Assembly (NCBI GenBank): GCA_937902055.1
Contig: CALGUJ010000178.1
Span: 1-14,550, forward strand
Source of the DNA: an uncultured Pelolinea sp.
GTDB taxonomy: Bacteria; Chloroflexota; Anaerolineae; Anaerolineales; Anaerolineaceae
Length of the DNA stretch: 14,550 bases
Reading direction: 5' to 3'
In this document: positions 7,094 to 13,853 of the stretch, piece by piece
Layout of the letters: each line of letters opens with the position of its first letter
Numbering within the stretch: position 1 is the stretch's first letter
Made by a program: the position numbers and the translations under genes
The notes under the pieces: model-generated
The model's input: the letters and a program-made list of their open reading frames with translations, nothing else
Databases searched by the model: none
Told to the model about the DNA's origin: nothing

Positions 7094-7942
7094 ATGAAAG
7101 AAATTGTTTCAGGTGTGGTGATCGAGACTGAATACGATGGGGTCACACTTGGAGCCATACAAACCTCGGCTGGCGTGATCATGATCGACGCGCCGATCAA
7201 TGTCAAGGACGCCCAAGTCTGGCGCTCAAGCTGCGGCCACTCGGGGAACGGGTCGGATCGGCTGCTGGTGCTGCTGGATGAACATTACGATCGCTGTTTG
7301 GGCGCCCGCGCCTTGCGCTGCCCGATCATCGCCCACGAAAAAACCGCCCAGGCCATTACCGGGCGCAATTCCGCCGGCAAGCCGCAGCCTTCTCATACCG
7401 GTTCGATCTGGGAAACCCTGAACGATGTGAACAGTGTGCATTGGGCGCATCCCGAGATCACTTTCACCAATGAAATGAGCGTCAATTGGGAGGATGAGCC
7501 GCTGCAACTGGAATATCATCCCGGGCCGTCCAGAGGCTCCATCTGGGCCGTTCTGCCCGAGAGGAAAATCGCTTTCGTTGGAGATACTTTGATGATCAAC
7601 CAACCGCCATTTTTGGCAACTGCCGATCTGGAAGCCTGGGACGAAAGCCTGGAAATACTGAAATCCGCCAGGTTCAAGGATTTCATCATCATCAGCGGGC
7701 GCGGGGAACTGGTCACCCGCGAAGACGCCAAAGAAATGCAGAAGTTCCTAAAAAAAGTGGATCACCTGGCTGAAAAGAATGCCGACAGCAAGAACGATCT
7801 GGACGAAATCGAAGCCGTCGGCGCATCCCTGGTGGATGATTTTAAGGCGCGCAATAAAACGGAAATGGAAGTGATCCGGGCGCGCCTGGCTTATGGTTTC
7901 AGCCAATTATGTTTGAATTATTTATCCAAAAAGGTGCCGTAA
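7094..7942 (+). CDS. Metallo-beta-lactamase-fold protein with degenerate metal site
   Basis: A 282-aa protein. The fold is recognisable from SAGVIMIDAP (25-34), LLDEHYDRCLGA (60-71), HPGPSRGSIWAVLPERK (142-158), FVGDTL (161-166) and IIISGRGEL (198-206), the usual order of MBL motifs I-V. The metal ligands are mostly gone. HxHxDH reads D62-E-H64-Y-D66-R67, the His of PGHTPGS is Pro145, and the final His of the GHG motif is Arg203. H64, D66 and D164 remain. A di-zinc hydrolase is therefore unlikely; it may bind one metal, act differently, or serve as a binding protein. The C-terminal third (about 206-282) is charged and helical. First gene of the operon; the asparaginase starts 4 nt after its stop. 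Confidence 0.75.
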   Translation: MKEIVSGVVIETEYDGVTLGAIQTSAGVIMIDAPINVKDAQVWRSSCGHSGNGSDRLLVLLDEHYDRCLGARALRCPIIAHEKTAQAITGRNSAGKPQPSHTGSIWETLNDVNSVHWAHPEITFTNEMSVNWEDEPLQLEYHPGPSRGSIWAVLPERKIAFVGDTLMINQPPFLATADLEAWDESLEILKSARFKDFIIISGRGELVTREDAKEMQKFLKKVDHLAEKNADSKNDLDEIEAVGASLVDDFKARNKTEMEVIRARLAYGFSQLCLNYLSKKVP

Positions 7943-7946
7943 TCGA

Positions 7947-9008
7947 ATGAACGGACAGGCCTTTCCGCTGGTGGAAGTCACCCGCGGCCCGATTGTTGAA
8001 TCTGTTCACTACGGCAGTCTTGCCATCGCCCAACCGGATGGCAAGATTGTTTTTTCTGCAGGAGACGCCGGCAGCCCGGTCTTCCTGCGCTCGGCATCCA
8101 AACCCTTTCAGATCCTGGCCTTTCTTGAAGCCGGCGGATGCGATCAGTACGGTTTGAGTGCGCAGGAAATTGCCGTCATGTGCGCTTCCCACTCGGGAAC
8201 GGATGAACACGTGCTTGTTCTGGAAAAGCTGCAAGCGAAGATCGGCATCACCGAAGACATGCTGCAGTGCGGTGTGCACGCGCCATACCATGGCGCGACC
8301 GCGCGTGAAAAAATCATGAAAGGAGAAGCATTCCACTCCAACCAGAATGACTGCTCCGGCAAGCACAGCGCCATGCTGGCTTTTGCCAAAATGATCGGCG
8401 CGCCCATGGACAATTACCTGGAACCGGCCCACCCGGTGCAGCAGGCCATGCTGCGGACTTTCGCTGAAATGTGCCGGGTACCGGTCGATACGGTGGAACT
8501 GGGAACGGACGGTTGTTCGGCGCCGGTGTTTGCCGTGCCGCTGGCAGCCAGCGCCGGTGCATACGCGCGCCTGTGCCAGCCGGAAGCGTTAGCTCTGCCG
8601 CGCGCGCGTGCCTGCCGCATGATCACCGGCGCCATGCAAAGCCATCCTTTCATGATCGGCGGACCTCAGCGCTTCGATACGGACGTGATGAGCGCGGCGG
8701 GCGGCGCGTTGGTGACCAAGATCGGGGCGGAGGGTTTTCACGGCATTGGCGTGATGCCCGGGAAAGCAGACAGGTTTCCGACCAGCCTGGGAATTACCAT
8801 CAAGATCAGCGACGGCGATTTGCTATTGCGCGCCGGTTGCGTGGCGGCGCTGGCAGTTTTGAAGGCAACGCGCATCTTCGTTGAAGATCCGGTCAGCGCC
8901 CTGGCGGAATACGATCGACGGCCGGTGAGGAACTGGCGCGGCACGGCGATTGGGGAGATACGGCCCACCCGCGAACTGCTGCAGGCTTTGAAACAGGCGC
9001 TGGCATGA
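7947..9008 (+). CDS. L-asparaginase II, Rhizobium etli type (Asparaginase_II family)
   Basis: A 353-aa enzyme hydrolysing L-asparagine to aspartate and ammonia, of the class typified by R. etli asparaginases and unrelated to E. coli AnsA/AnsB. Key residues match the R. etli enzyme with a one-residue shift: S49 and K52 (SxxK in RSASK), S81 (ASHSG), and the zinc-site residues C136, K139 (DCSGKHSAML) and C190 (GTDGCSAPVF). PVFLRSASKPFQ (44-55) is the family's opening motif. The set is complete, so activity is expected; no signal peptide, so cytoplasmic. The start is 4 nt after the MBL stop, with AAGGTG at about 7931-7936 as a possible ribosome binding site. Its stop overlaps the next start as ATGA. 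Confidence 0.93.
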   Translation: MNGQAFPLVEVTRGPIVESVHYGSLAIAQPDGKIVFSAGDAGSPVFLRSASKPFQILAFLEAGGCDQYGLSAQEIAVMCASHSGTDEHVLVLEKLQAKIGITEDMLQCGVHAPYHGATAREKIMKGEAFHSNQNDCSGKHSAMLAFAKMIGAPMDNYLEPAHPVQQAMLRTFAEMCRVPVDTVELGTDGCSAPVFAVPLAASAGAYARLCQPEALALPRARACRMITGAMQSHPFMIGGPQRFDTDVMSAAGGALVTKIGAEGFHGIGVMPGKADRFPTSLGITIKISDGDLLLRAGCVAALAVLKATRIFVEDPVSALAEYDRRPVRNWRGTAIGEIRPTRELLQALKQALA

Positions 9009-9703
9009 GTTCCGCTTCGCCTGCTTCCGATCCGCAGCCTGCGCTGGTTGAAAAGGCGCAAATCGCTTACCGGCTGCTGGCTGATTTTTACGGAATCCCG
9101 GAGTGGCGCCAGCCGCTGCCGGCCATCGATGAATTGATCTCCACCATTCTTTCGCAAAATACCAACGACACCAACCGCGACGCGGCTTTCAATAATCTGA
9201 AAGCGCGCTTCAAAACCTGGGAGGATGTGCGTGACGCGCCGGTGGAGGCAGTGCAGGCGGCCATTCGCACGGCCGGGCTGGCCAACCAGAAAGCCCCGCG
9301 CATGCAGGCCATCCTGCGCCGCATCAGCGCGGAGCGCGGCAGCCTGGACCTGGATTTCTTGAAGCGCATGGAGCGCGCTGAAGCGCATGCCTGGTTGAGC
9401 CGCTTCAATGGGGTGGGGCCGAAAACGGCTGCCATCGTGCTGCAGTTCTCGCTGGGCATCCCCGCTTTTCCGGTGGATACGCACGTGTATCGCGTCAGCG
9501 GCCGGCTGGGGTTGCGGCCGCAAAAGATGAATGTGGAAAAGACCCACGCCTGGCTGGAGAAGGTTTTCACGTCTGATCAATACGGCCCCGGCCACCTGAA
9601 CATCATCCGCCTGGGAAGGGAAATCTGCCATGCCCGCTCGCCGGAATGCGCGCGCTGCCCTTTGGCGCAGATCTGCGATTATTACCGCGATGCAACTCGT
9701 TAA
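9005..9703 (+). CDS. Endonuclease III-like Fe-S DNA glycosylase/lyase
   Basis: A 232-aa HhH-GPD base-excision-repair enzyme that removes oxidised pyrimidines and nicks the abasic site. The helix-hairpin-helix carries the catalytic Lys in FNGVGPKTA (K140), and the catalytic Asp is in VDTHVYR (D158). The C-terminal [4Fe-4S] loop has the exact CX6CX2CX5C spacing (C208, C215, C218, C224). SQNTND (50-55) is the substrate-flipping loop seen in many archaeal-type and Chloroflexota Nth proteins. All residues for glycosylase plus lyase activity are present. It overlaps the asparaginase by 4 nt (ATGA) and is last in the operon, with a strong terminator 15 nt after its stop. Confidence 0.92.
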   Translation: MSSASPASDPQPALVEKAQIAYRLLADFYGIPEWRQPLPAIDELISTILSQNTNDTNRDAAFNNLKARFKTWEDVRDAPVEAVQAAIRTAGLANQKAPRMQAILRRISAERGSLDLDFLKRMERAEAHAWLSRFNGVGPKTAAIVLQFSLGIPAFPVDTHVYRVSGRLGLRPQKMNVEKTHAWLEKVFTSDQYGPGHLNIIRLGREICHARSPECARCPLAQICDYYRDATR

Positions 9704-9718
9704 ATTTCCCTCATGATC

Positions 9719-9741
9719 CGGCAGCAGCCTGCCGTTTTTTT
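9719..9741 (+). terminator. Intrinsic terminator after the endonuclease III gene
   Basis: A perfect 6-bp stem CGGCAG (9719-9724) / CTGCCG (9729-9734) with a 4-nt loop, followed directly by seven T. A textbook Rho-independent terminator for the operon beginning at 7094. Confidence 0.88.
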
Positions 9742-9803
9742 ATCCGCCTAAAGTCAGCCCGCAAATCCCGCAAAAGACCTATCCAAATTCAATCATGCGC
9801 CGG

Positions 9804-9832
9804 ATGGCACGCAACCGCCATTCCGCTATGAT
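9804..9832 (+). promoter_or_regulatory. Promoter for the DUF4405 gene
   Basis: ATGGCA at 9804-9809 (4 of 6 to TTGACA), 17-nt spacer, then TATGAT at 9827-9832 (5 of 6 to TATAAT). Predicted start is near 9839-9841. This would give a leader of about 130 nt before ATG 9971, unusually long for this window. Confidence 0.5.
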
Positions 9833-9897
9833 TGGCTTTGTTGATCGTTCAAAAACATCTTCTCTCCTTTTCAAATTGGTTGATTTTTGAACCAGAG

Positions 9898-9930
9898 ATT
9901 TCCCAGGGCACCTCCTCCTCCCTGGGAAAT
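9898..9930 (+). repeat. 11-bp perfect inverted repeat with anti-SD-like loop
   Basis: Arms 9898-9908 and 9920-9930 pair perfectly (11 bp, about half GC) around the pyrimidine-rich loop at 9909-9919. The hairpin sits 40 nt before the start codon of the DUF4405 gene. It could be an RNA element or, as duplex DNA, a protein binding site. Confidence 0.75.
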
Positions 9931-9970
9931 TCTTATCAACGGAAAAAAAGACAAATTGACAGGTGAAAAC

Positions 9971-10498
9971 ATGAAATCAAATAAAAGCGTCAGTCGAAAA
10001 AATCTGTTCCTGCTCCTGCTGGATGGTTGCCTGCTGGCCGGATTCTGGTTATTGAACCAGGTGCGCCTGACTGGCATTGTTATCCATGAATGGGCCGGCG
10101 TGGCATTGGCATTCGTATTGTTGCTGCATGTGGCCATGCATTGGCAGTGGATTGCCAATATGTTCCGCAAATTCCTGCGGGTCAGGAACGCGCTCCAATA
10201 TTTCAAGTTGGCGCTGGATATTTTCGGGTTCATCGCTTTCTTTGCCATTATCATCAGCGGAATCCTGATGTCCAAGAGTTTTCTGCCGGCTTTAGGCCTC
10301 TCCGGCGTGCACTCGCGCAACCTGAAAATGATCCACTTAATGGCCACCAATGCCACGATCGCCATGCTGGTGCTGCACCTGCTGGTCAACCTGAAAGGAA
10401 TCATCCGCATGATGACGCGCTCCCGCCGGTTGCGCAGCCGGGAAAAATCCGCCTCAGGCAATTTGCCCGATGGCATCGACCCTGCCGGACTGGGATAA
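9971..10498 (+). CDS. DUF4405 four-helix membrane protein (cytochrome b-like)
   Basis: 175 aa from ATG 9971, chosen because AGGTGA at 9961-9966 is a good ribosome binding site. The longer reading from a TTG at 9887 would run through the leader hairpin and give a proline-run peptide. There are four membrane segments (about 11-29, 38-60, 80-100, 120-145). HEWAGVALAFVLLLHVAMHW (39-58) is the DUF4405 hallmark, with H39, H53 and H57; further His are at 114, 122 and 136, so bis-His haem b is plausible. DUF4405 proteins are related to cytochrome b561-like proteins and are often found with flavinylated extracytosolic redox proteins. No FMN-binding partner is in this window. The tail (about 147-175) is basic, then loop-like. 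It has its own promoter and terminator. Confidence 0.78.
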   Translation: MKSNKSVSRKNLFLLLLDGCLLAGFWLLNQVRLTGIVIHEWAGVALAFVLLLHVAMHWQWIANMFRKFLRVRNALQYFKLALDIFGFIAFFAIIISGILMSKSFLPALGLSGVHSRNLKMIHLMATNATIAMLVLHLLVNLKGIIRMMTRSRRLRSREKSASGNLPDGIDPAGLG

Positions 10499-10530
10499 CC
10501 ACCTGGTTAAAGATTCTTTAACAAAATATT

Positions 10531-10555
10531 AAATCCGCCTTAAGGCGGATTTTTA
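10531..10555 (+). terminator. Palindromic intrinsic terminator after the DUF4405 gene
   Basis: A 22-bp perfect palindrome (10531-10552) whose arms contain AATCCGCC and GGCGGATT around TTAA, running into a T tract. It folds into a strong hairpin of about 9 bp and works in principle in both directions. A smaller inverted repeat, GTTAAAG/CTTTAAC (10506-10512 and 10516-10522), lies just before it. Confidence 0.85.
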
Positions 10556-10594
10556 TTACTCCCATTGCGGGATGGCAGGTATTGTCCTGAAGCT

Positions 10595-10600
10595 TATATT
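10595..10600 (+). promoter_or_regulatory. Possible -10 box of the VTC-DUF4956-CotH operon
   Basis: TATATT between the preceding terminator and ATG 10619. Predicted start is near 10607, at the edge of the ribosome binding site GAGG (10608-10611). No good -35. It is the only candidate in the 64 bp after the terminator. Confidence 0.35.
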
Positions 10601-10618
10601 TACGATCGAGGATTTACC

Positions 10619-11449
10619 ATGAAGACCACAAAAACCTTACAAGCCCCGCAAATTATGGAAGCAGGCGTGCGTACCGGATCCCGCTTCGTACTGGATAGCA
10701 TCGTTTCGACGTTTGACCCCATCACGTTGTCGGAACTCGATGAGCATAATCTGCAGGAACGCATCGATACCAAGTACCTGTTGGATGAGGCGCTGCTCCC
10801 CGAAATTTTGGATGAAATCAAAGATGACTATACCGTCCTCCACGTCGCCGGCAAGTCCATTCAGCCTTATCTGACCTTGTACTACGACACGGAATCGTAT
10901 GCGAATTACTTCGCGCACCACAATGGCAGACGGCCGCGTTTCAAAATTCGCATGCGCAAGTACGTGAATAGCAGCGCATCATTTTTGGAAGTGAAAGAAA
11001 AAAACCGCAAAGGCCGCACGGTCAAATCGCGCTTGCAGATCAACGATATCGCCAATCGACTCGCTCCGCAACATTATCAGTTCATCAGTGAAGTTTTTCC
11101 GCTCGGCCTGGTGCCGCTTAAGCCGGTGATCTGGAACCGTTACGACCGCTTGACGCTGGTCAATAAGCATACGCTTGAACGGGTCACCGTTGATTTGGGT
11201 TTCAATGCTTATAACCAAAATGGGTTCATTTCCTGGGACCGCTTGGCAATCGTGGAGATCAAGCGCGGCAGCCGCTCGCTCTGCTCCGGGTTTTATCAGG
11301 CAATCCGCGAGCGGTATATCAGGCCGGTCAATTTCAGCAAGTATTGCGTCAGCCTGGCGCTGTTGACGCCTGAGTTAAAAGCGAACCGTTTTAAACCGAA
11401 TATCGAAAAAATAAGATTATGCCTGCAAAGGAGTATGTCCTATGTCTAA
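10619..11449 (+). CDS. VTC-domain protein (polyphosphate-polymerase-like, CYTH tunnel fold)
   Basis: 276 aa from ATG 10619, preceded by GAGG at 10608-10611; an in-frame earlier ATG at 10565 lacks a ribosome binding site. The VTC catalytic tunnel is recognisable: ERIDTKYLL (47-55) with R48 and K52 (the yeast Vtc4 catalytic Lys position), LYYDTES (87-93), RFKIRMRKY (107-115) with alternating basic residues, FLEVKEKNRKGRTVKSR (122-138), YDRLTLV (175-181), RVTVD (188-192) and VEIKRG (212-217). In yeast Vtc4 this domain makes polyphosphate from ATP; in bacteria the activity is mostly inferred. There is no SPX domain and no membrane segment. It overlaps the DUF4956 gene by 8 nt, so that protein may tether it to the membrane (inference). 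Confidence 0.85.
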   Translation: MKTTKTLQAPQIMEAGVRTGSRFVLDSIVSTFDPITLSELDEHNLQERIDTKYLLDEALLPEILDEIKDDYTVLHVAGKSIQPYLTLYYDTESYANYFAHHNGRRPRFKIRMRKYVNSSASFLEVKEKNRKGRTVKSRLQINDIANRLAPQHYQFISEVFPLGLVPLKPVIWNRYDRLTLVNKHTLERVTVDLGFNAYNQNGFISWDRLAIVEIKRGSRSLCSGFYQAIRERYIRPVNFSKYCVSLALLTPELKANRFKPNIEKIRLCLQRSMSYV

Positions 11450-12017
11450 AGATTTGCAGTTCCTGGTCAATGTTTTGATCAATTTCCTGGAGGCTTTCCT
11501 GATCGTCAGGGTGTTGTATTGCTCGCAAAAACAATCCCGGAAATTCGTTTTTACCTTCCTGACGATGAACTCCTTGTTGTTCCTGATCTTCTATTTTTCA
11601 GGAAATATCGCCATCAGCTTTGGGGTAGGTTTTGGCTTGTTTGCCATTTTCCGCGTGCTGCGTTTCCGCACGGATCCGCTCTCGGTGCGCGATATGAGCT
11701 ATTTGTTTGTTATCCTGGCGCTGGCGATGGTGGATTACGCATTGCTCGACAACCAGCAATACGTGATGCTGTTGATCGCCTATGTCTTTATTTTCGGTAT
11801 GCTGCTGCTGCTCGAAAAAGGCTGGGGTTTTGATTACGATGAGACCAAGTCTGTCCGATATGAAAAGATCGACCTGATCAAGCCTGAAAACCGTGAGCTG
11901 CTGATCCATGACCTGGAAGAGCGCACCGGTTTGAAGATCAGCAACGTGGAAGTCGAAGAGATCGATTTTCTGCAGGATACCGCCGATATAAAAATATTTT
12001 ATAAACCCTCTAAATAA
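11442..12017 (+). CDS. DUF4956 membrane protein
   Basis: A 191-aa protein with about five hydrophobic segments (8-25, 36-52, 57-73, 86-101, 106-124) and a cytoplasmic C-terminal domain of about 65 residues. The motif GFGLFAIFRVLRFRTDPLSV (63-82) followed by RDMSYLF is the DUF4956 hallmark. The soluble tail (LLIHDLEERTGLKISNVEVEEIDFLQDTADIKIFY region) looks like a small alpha/beta regulatory domain. No biochemical role is known for the family. AAAGGAG at 11427-11433 gives a strong ribosome binding site inside the end of the VTC gene. Its ATG overlaps the VTC stop by 8 nt, showing tight coupling. Confidence 0.82.
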   Translation: MSKDLQFLVNVLINFLEAFLIVRVLYCSQKQSRKFVFTFLTMNSLLFLIFYFSGNIAISFGVGFGLFAIFRVLRFRTDPLSVRDMSYLFVILALAMVDYALLDNQQYVMLLIAYVFIFGMLLLLEKGWGFDYDETKSVRYEKIDLIKPENRELLIHDLEERTGLKISNVEVEEIDFLQDTADIKIFYKPSK

Positions 12018-12058
12018 CAGGTTGTTTGAATAATTTTTAATCAAGGAGTTATGAAAAA

Positions 12059-13732
12059 ATGAAAAAAGGACATAACCTGGCGGCTGCATTTTTGATCGCG
12101 GCTTTCCTGGTGAGTTGCTCCGGCGCCGCCGCGGAAGCGGAGAACGCGGAAACATCTGCAAGCGAAACGCAATCTAACTATTCCCACTCCGCCGATACCG
12201 AACCGGATTACGCGCTGGTCCTTCCGGACGATAAGGTAAATGAAATCACCATCACGCTTTCCCCTGAAAACTGGCAGGCTGTTCTGGATGATATGGCGGA
12301 GAATTATGGTGAATTCGGTTCCGGCCAGGGCATGGGCCGCGGCCAAGGCGGCGGCCGGCAGCCGGCGGACGGACAGGCTGACGGACACGCGCAGATGCAA
12401 AATCCGCCCGAGGATGGCCAGACGGAACGGCCTGAAATGGGCGGGCCTGATCTGCGGAGCCAGGAGGGCAATGACCGGACATTCCCTGAGGGAGCGCAGC
12501 CGTATGCCCAGCCTGAGGAGCGCATGACGCCCCCAACGAACGGCGAGGACGCACAGGAGCGGCCGCAAGGCGGCGGCCGGGGCATGGGAGGGGGCGCTAT
12601 CATGGACGGTGATGACGCGGACAACCCCATCTGGGTGGATGCGACCGTTACTTTCAATAGCGAGACCTGGGAGCACATCGGTTTCCGTTTGAAAGGCAAC
12701 TCCTCGCTGCGCAGCTCCTGGGGTTCCGGCAGCTATAAACTGCCCTTCCGGCTGGATTTCGACCAATTCGAGGACGAATACCCCGAAACCGCCGACCAGC
12801 GATTCTACGGGTTCAAGAAATTGACCTTTTCCAGCAATTTTTCAGATTCCTCATACTTAAGAGAAACAGTCGCGGCGGATATTTTCCGCGCGGCCGGGGT
12901 GCCCTCAGCCCAGACCGCATTCTACGCCGTGTATATGGATTACGGCGAAGGCCCGCTATATTTCGGTTTGTACACGGCGGTTGAGGCAGTGGACGATACC
13001 CTCATCCGGACCCAATTCGAAAGCAATGACGGAAATATCTATAAACCTTCCGGCTCGGCCGCCACGTTCAAAGCCGGCACATTCAACGAACAGCAATACG
13101 GCAAAGAGAACAATGAAGAAGAAGCGGATTACAGCGACGTGAAAGCGCTGATGGAAACGCTCAATTCTGATTTGCGCCTGACGGACGCGGCCGAGTGGCG
13201 CTCGGATCTGGAGAAAGTATTTGACGTGGATAATTTCCTGAATTGGCTGGCTGCCAATTCCATCATGTCCAATTGGGATACCTATGGCAGCATGGCGCAT
13301 AATTTCTACCTTTATCACGATCCGGCCGGCGGCAAGCTGGTGTGGATCCCGTGGGATAACAACCAATCCATCGGCAGCCGCGGCGGCATGGGCGGAGGCG
13401 CGAGAGAAGGCGGGCAAAGCGCATCCATCGGCCACGAGAATGCCGGCGAGAATTGGCCGCTGATCTCGTATCTATTGGCAGACGAGACCTATCACACGGC
13501 ATACCTCGAGGCAATTGAGAGTGTGCTGGAGAAAGGGTTCGACCTGGAGGAATTGACGGCAGAGATCAACGATCTGCATGCCCTGATCACCCCTTACGTG
13601 GAGGCCGAAAAAGAGGACTACACCACGCTCTCGAACAAAAGTGCTTTTGAAAGCAGTGCTGATGAATTGATTGAACTGCTCGAAACCCGATATCAGGCAG
13701 CCCAAACTTACCTTTCGGAAAATCAACCATAA
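12059..13732 (+). CDS. CotH-kinase-family lipoprotein with Gly/Gln/Pro-rich insert
   Basis: A 557-aa protein. A lipoprotein signal peptide ends in LVSC (C20 lipidated), so it acts outside the membrane. The N-terminal strand region (about 50-85, NEITITLSPENWQAVLDD) is interrupted by a low-complexity Gly/Gln/Pro/Glu/Met insert (about 86-185) and resumes at DNPIWVDATVTF. The CotH kinase core follows: FRLKGNSSLRSS (209-220, likely ATP-contacting K212), FKKLTFSSNFSD, LRETVAADIFRAAGVPSA, and the catalytic region NWDTYGSMAHNFYLYHD (405-421) with KLVWIPWDNNQS (426-437). Bacillus CotH phosphorylates spore-coat proteins; no sporulation genes are seen here. AAGGAG lies at 12043-12048. It is 41 nt after DUF4956, in the same operon. 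Confidence 0.85.
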   Translation: MKKGHNLAAAFLIAAFLVSCSGAAAEAENAETSASETQSNYSHSADTEPDYALVLPDDKVNEITITLSPENWQAVLDDMAENYGEFGSGQGMGRGQGGGRQPADGQADGHAQMQNPPEDGQTERPEMGGPDLRSQEGNDRTFPEGAQPYAQPEERMTPPTNGEDAQERPQGGGRGMGGGAIMDGDDADNPIWVDATVTFNSETWEHIGFRLKGNSSLRSSWGSGSYKLPFRLDFDQFEDEYPETADQRFYGFKKLTFSSNFSDSSYLRETVAADIFRAAGVPSAQTAFYAVYMDYGEGPLYFGLYTAVEAVDDTLIRTQFESNDGNIYKPSGSAATFKAGTFNEQQYGKENNEEEADYSDVKALMETLNSDLRLTDAAEWRSDLEKVFDVDNFLNWLAANSIMSNWDTYGSMAHNFYLYHDPAGGKLVWIPWDNNQSIGSRGGMGGGAREGGQSASIGHENAGENWPLISYLLADETYHTAYLEAIESVLEKGFDLEELTAEINDLHALITPYVEAEKEDYTTLSNKSAFESSADELIELLETRYQAAQTYLSENQP

Positions 13733-13798
13733 GTGGTATGGTTGGGATTCAGCGAACGGAAACGTGATTGATCGGAGTGTAAACACAGTGGTTGGGTG

Positions 13799-13836
13799 AA
13801 AAAAAGGCTCTCCTGAGAAGGGAGAGCCTTTGCTTT
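13799..13836. terminator. Bidirectional intrinsic terminator between CotH and LysM-M23 genes
   Basis: An 11-bp perfect stem, arms 13803-13813 and 13821-13831, with a 7-nt loop. Seven A (13799-13805) precede it, giving a T7 tail for the minus-strand gene. The sequence TTTGCTTTT closes the plus-strand side. It serves two convergent genes, the CotH operon and the LysM-M23 gene. The 66 bp between the CotH stop and this hairpin show nothing else. Confidence 0.85.
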
Positions 13837-13853
13837 TACGGATGAATTTCTAG

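Larger units (their letters stand above)
9742..9970 (+). promoter_or_regulatory. Structured 5' leader and promoter region of the DUF4405 gene
   Basis: Non-coding stretch between the terminator and ATG 9971. It holds the promoter at 9804-9832, then two inverted repeats: GTTCAAAAA/TTTTTGAAC (9847-9855 and 9884-9892, 28-nt loop) and ATTTCCCAGGG/CCCTGGGAAAT (9898-9908 and 9920-9930, 11-nt loop). The second loop is CACCTCCTCCT, which matches the anti-Shine-Dalgarno core of 16S rRNA and is complementary at 9909-9913 to the AGGTG ribosome binding site at 9961-9965. A regulatory leader is inferred. No T tract follows either hairpin, so they do not look like terminators. Confidence 0.55.

Noticed and set aside
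8738..9631. Minus-strand open frame across the asparaginase and endonuclease III genes
   Set aside because: It spans two well-supported genes with complete catalytic residues; composition is typical of a shadow frame.
9795..9890. 31-codon ORF starting at ATG 9795
   Set aside because: No ribosome binding site, it contains the predicted -35/-10 of the next gene, and it ends inside the first leader hairpin.
9887..9970. TTG start extending the DUF4405 protein by 28 residues
   Set aside because: The extension is a hairpin-derived proline-rich peptide without an RBS; ATG 9971 has AGGTGA in place.
12304..12766. Minus-strand and shifted-frame ORFs in the CotH insert
   Set aside because: They arise from the repetitive GC-rich low-complexity DNA; the CotH frame runs through intact.
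13740..13797. Imperfect direct repeat around gtggtatggttggg / gtggttgggtg
   Set aside because: Short, imperfect and only two copies; no link to a mobile element or array.
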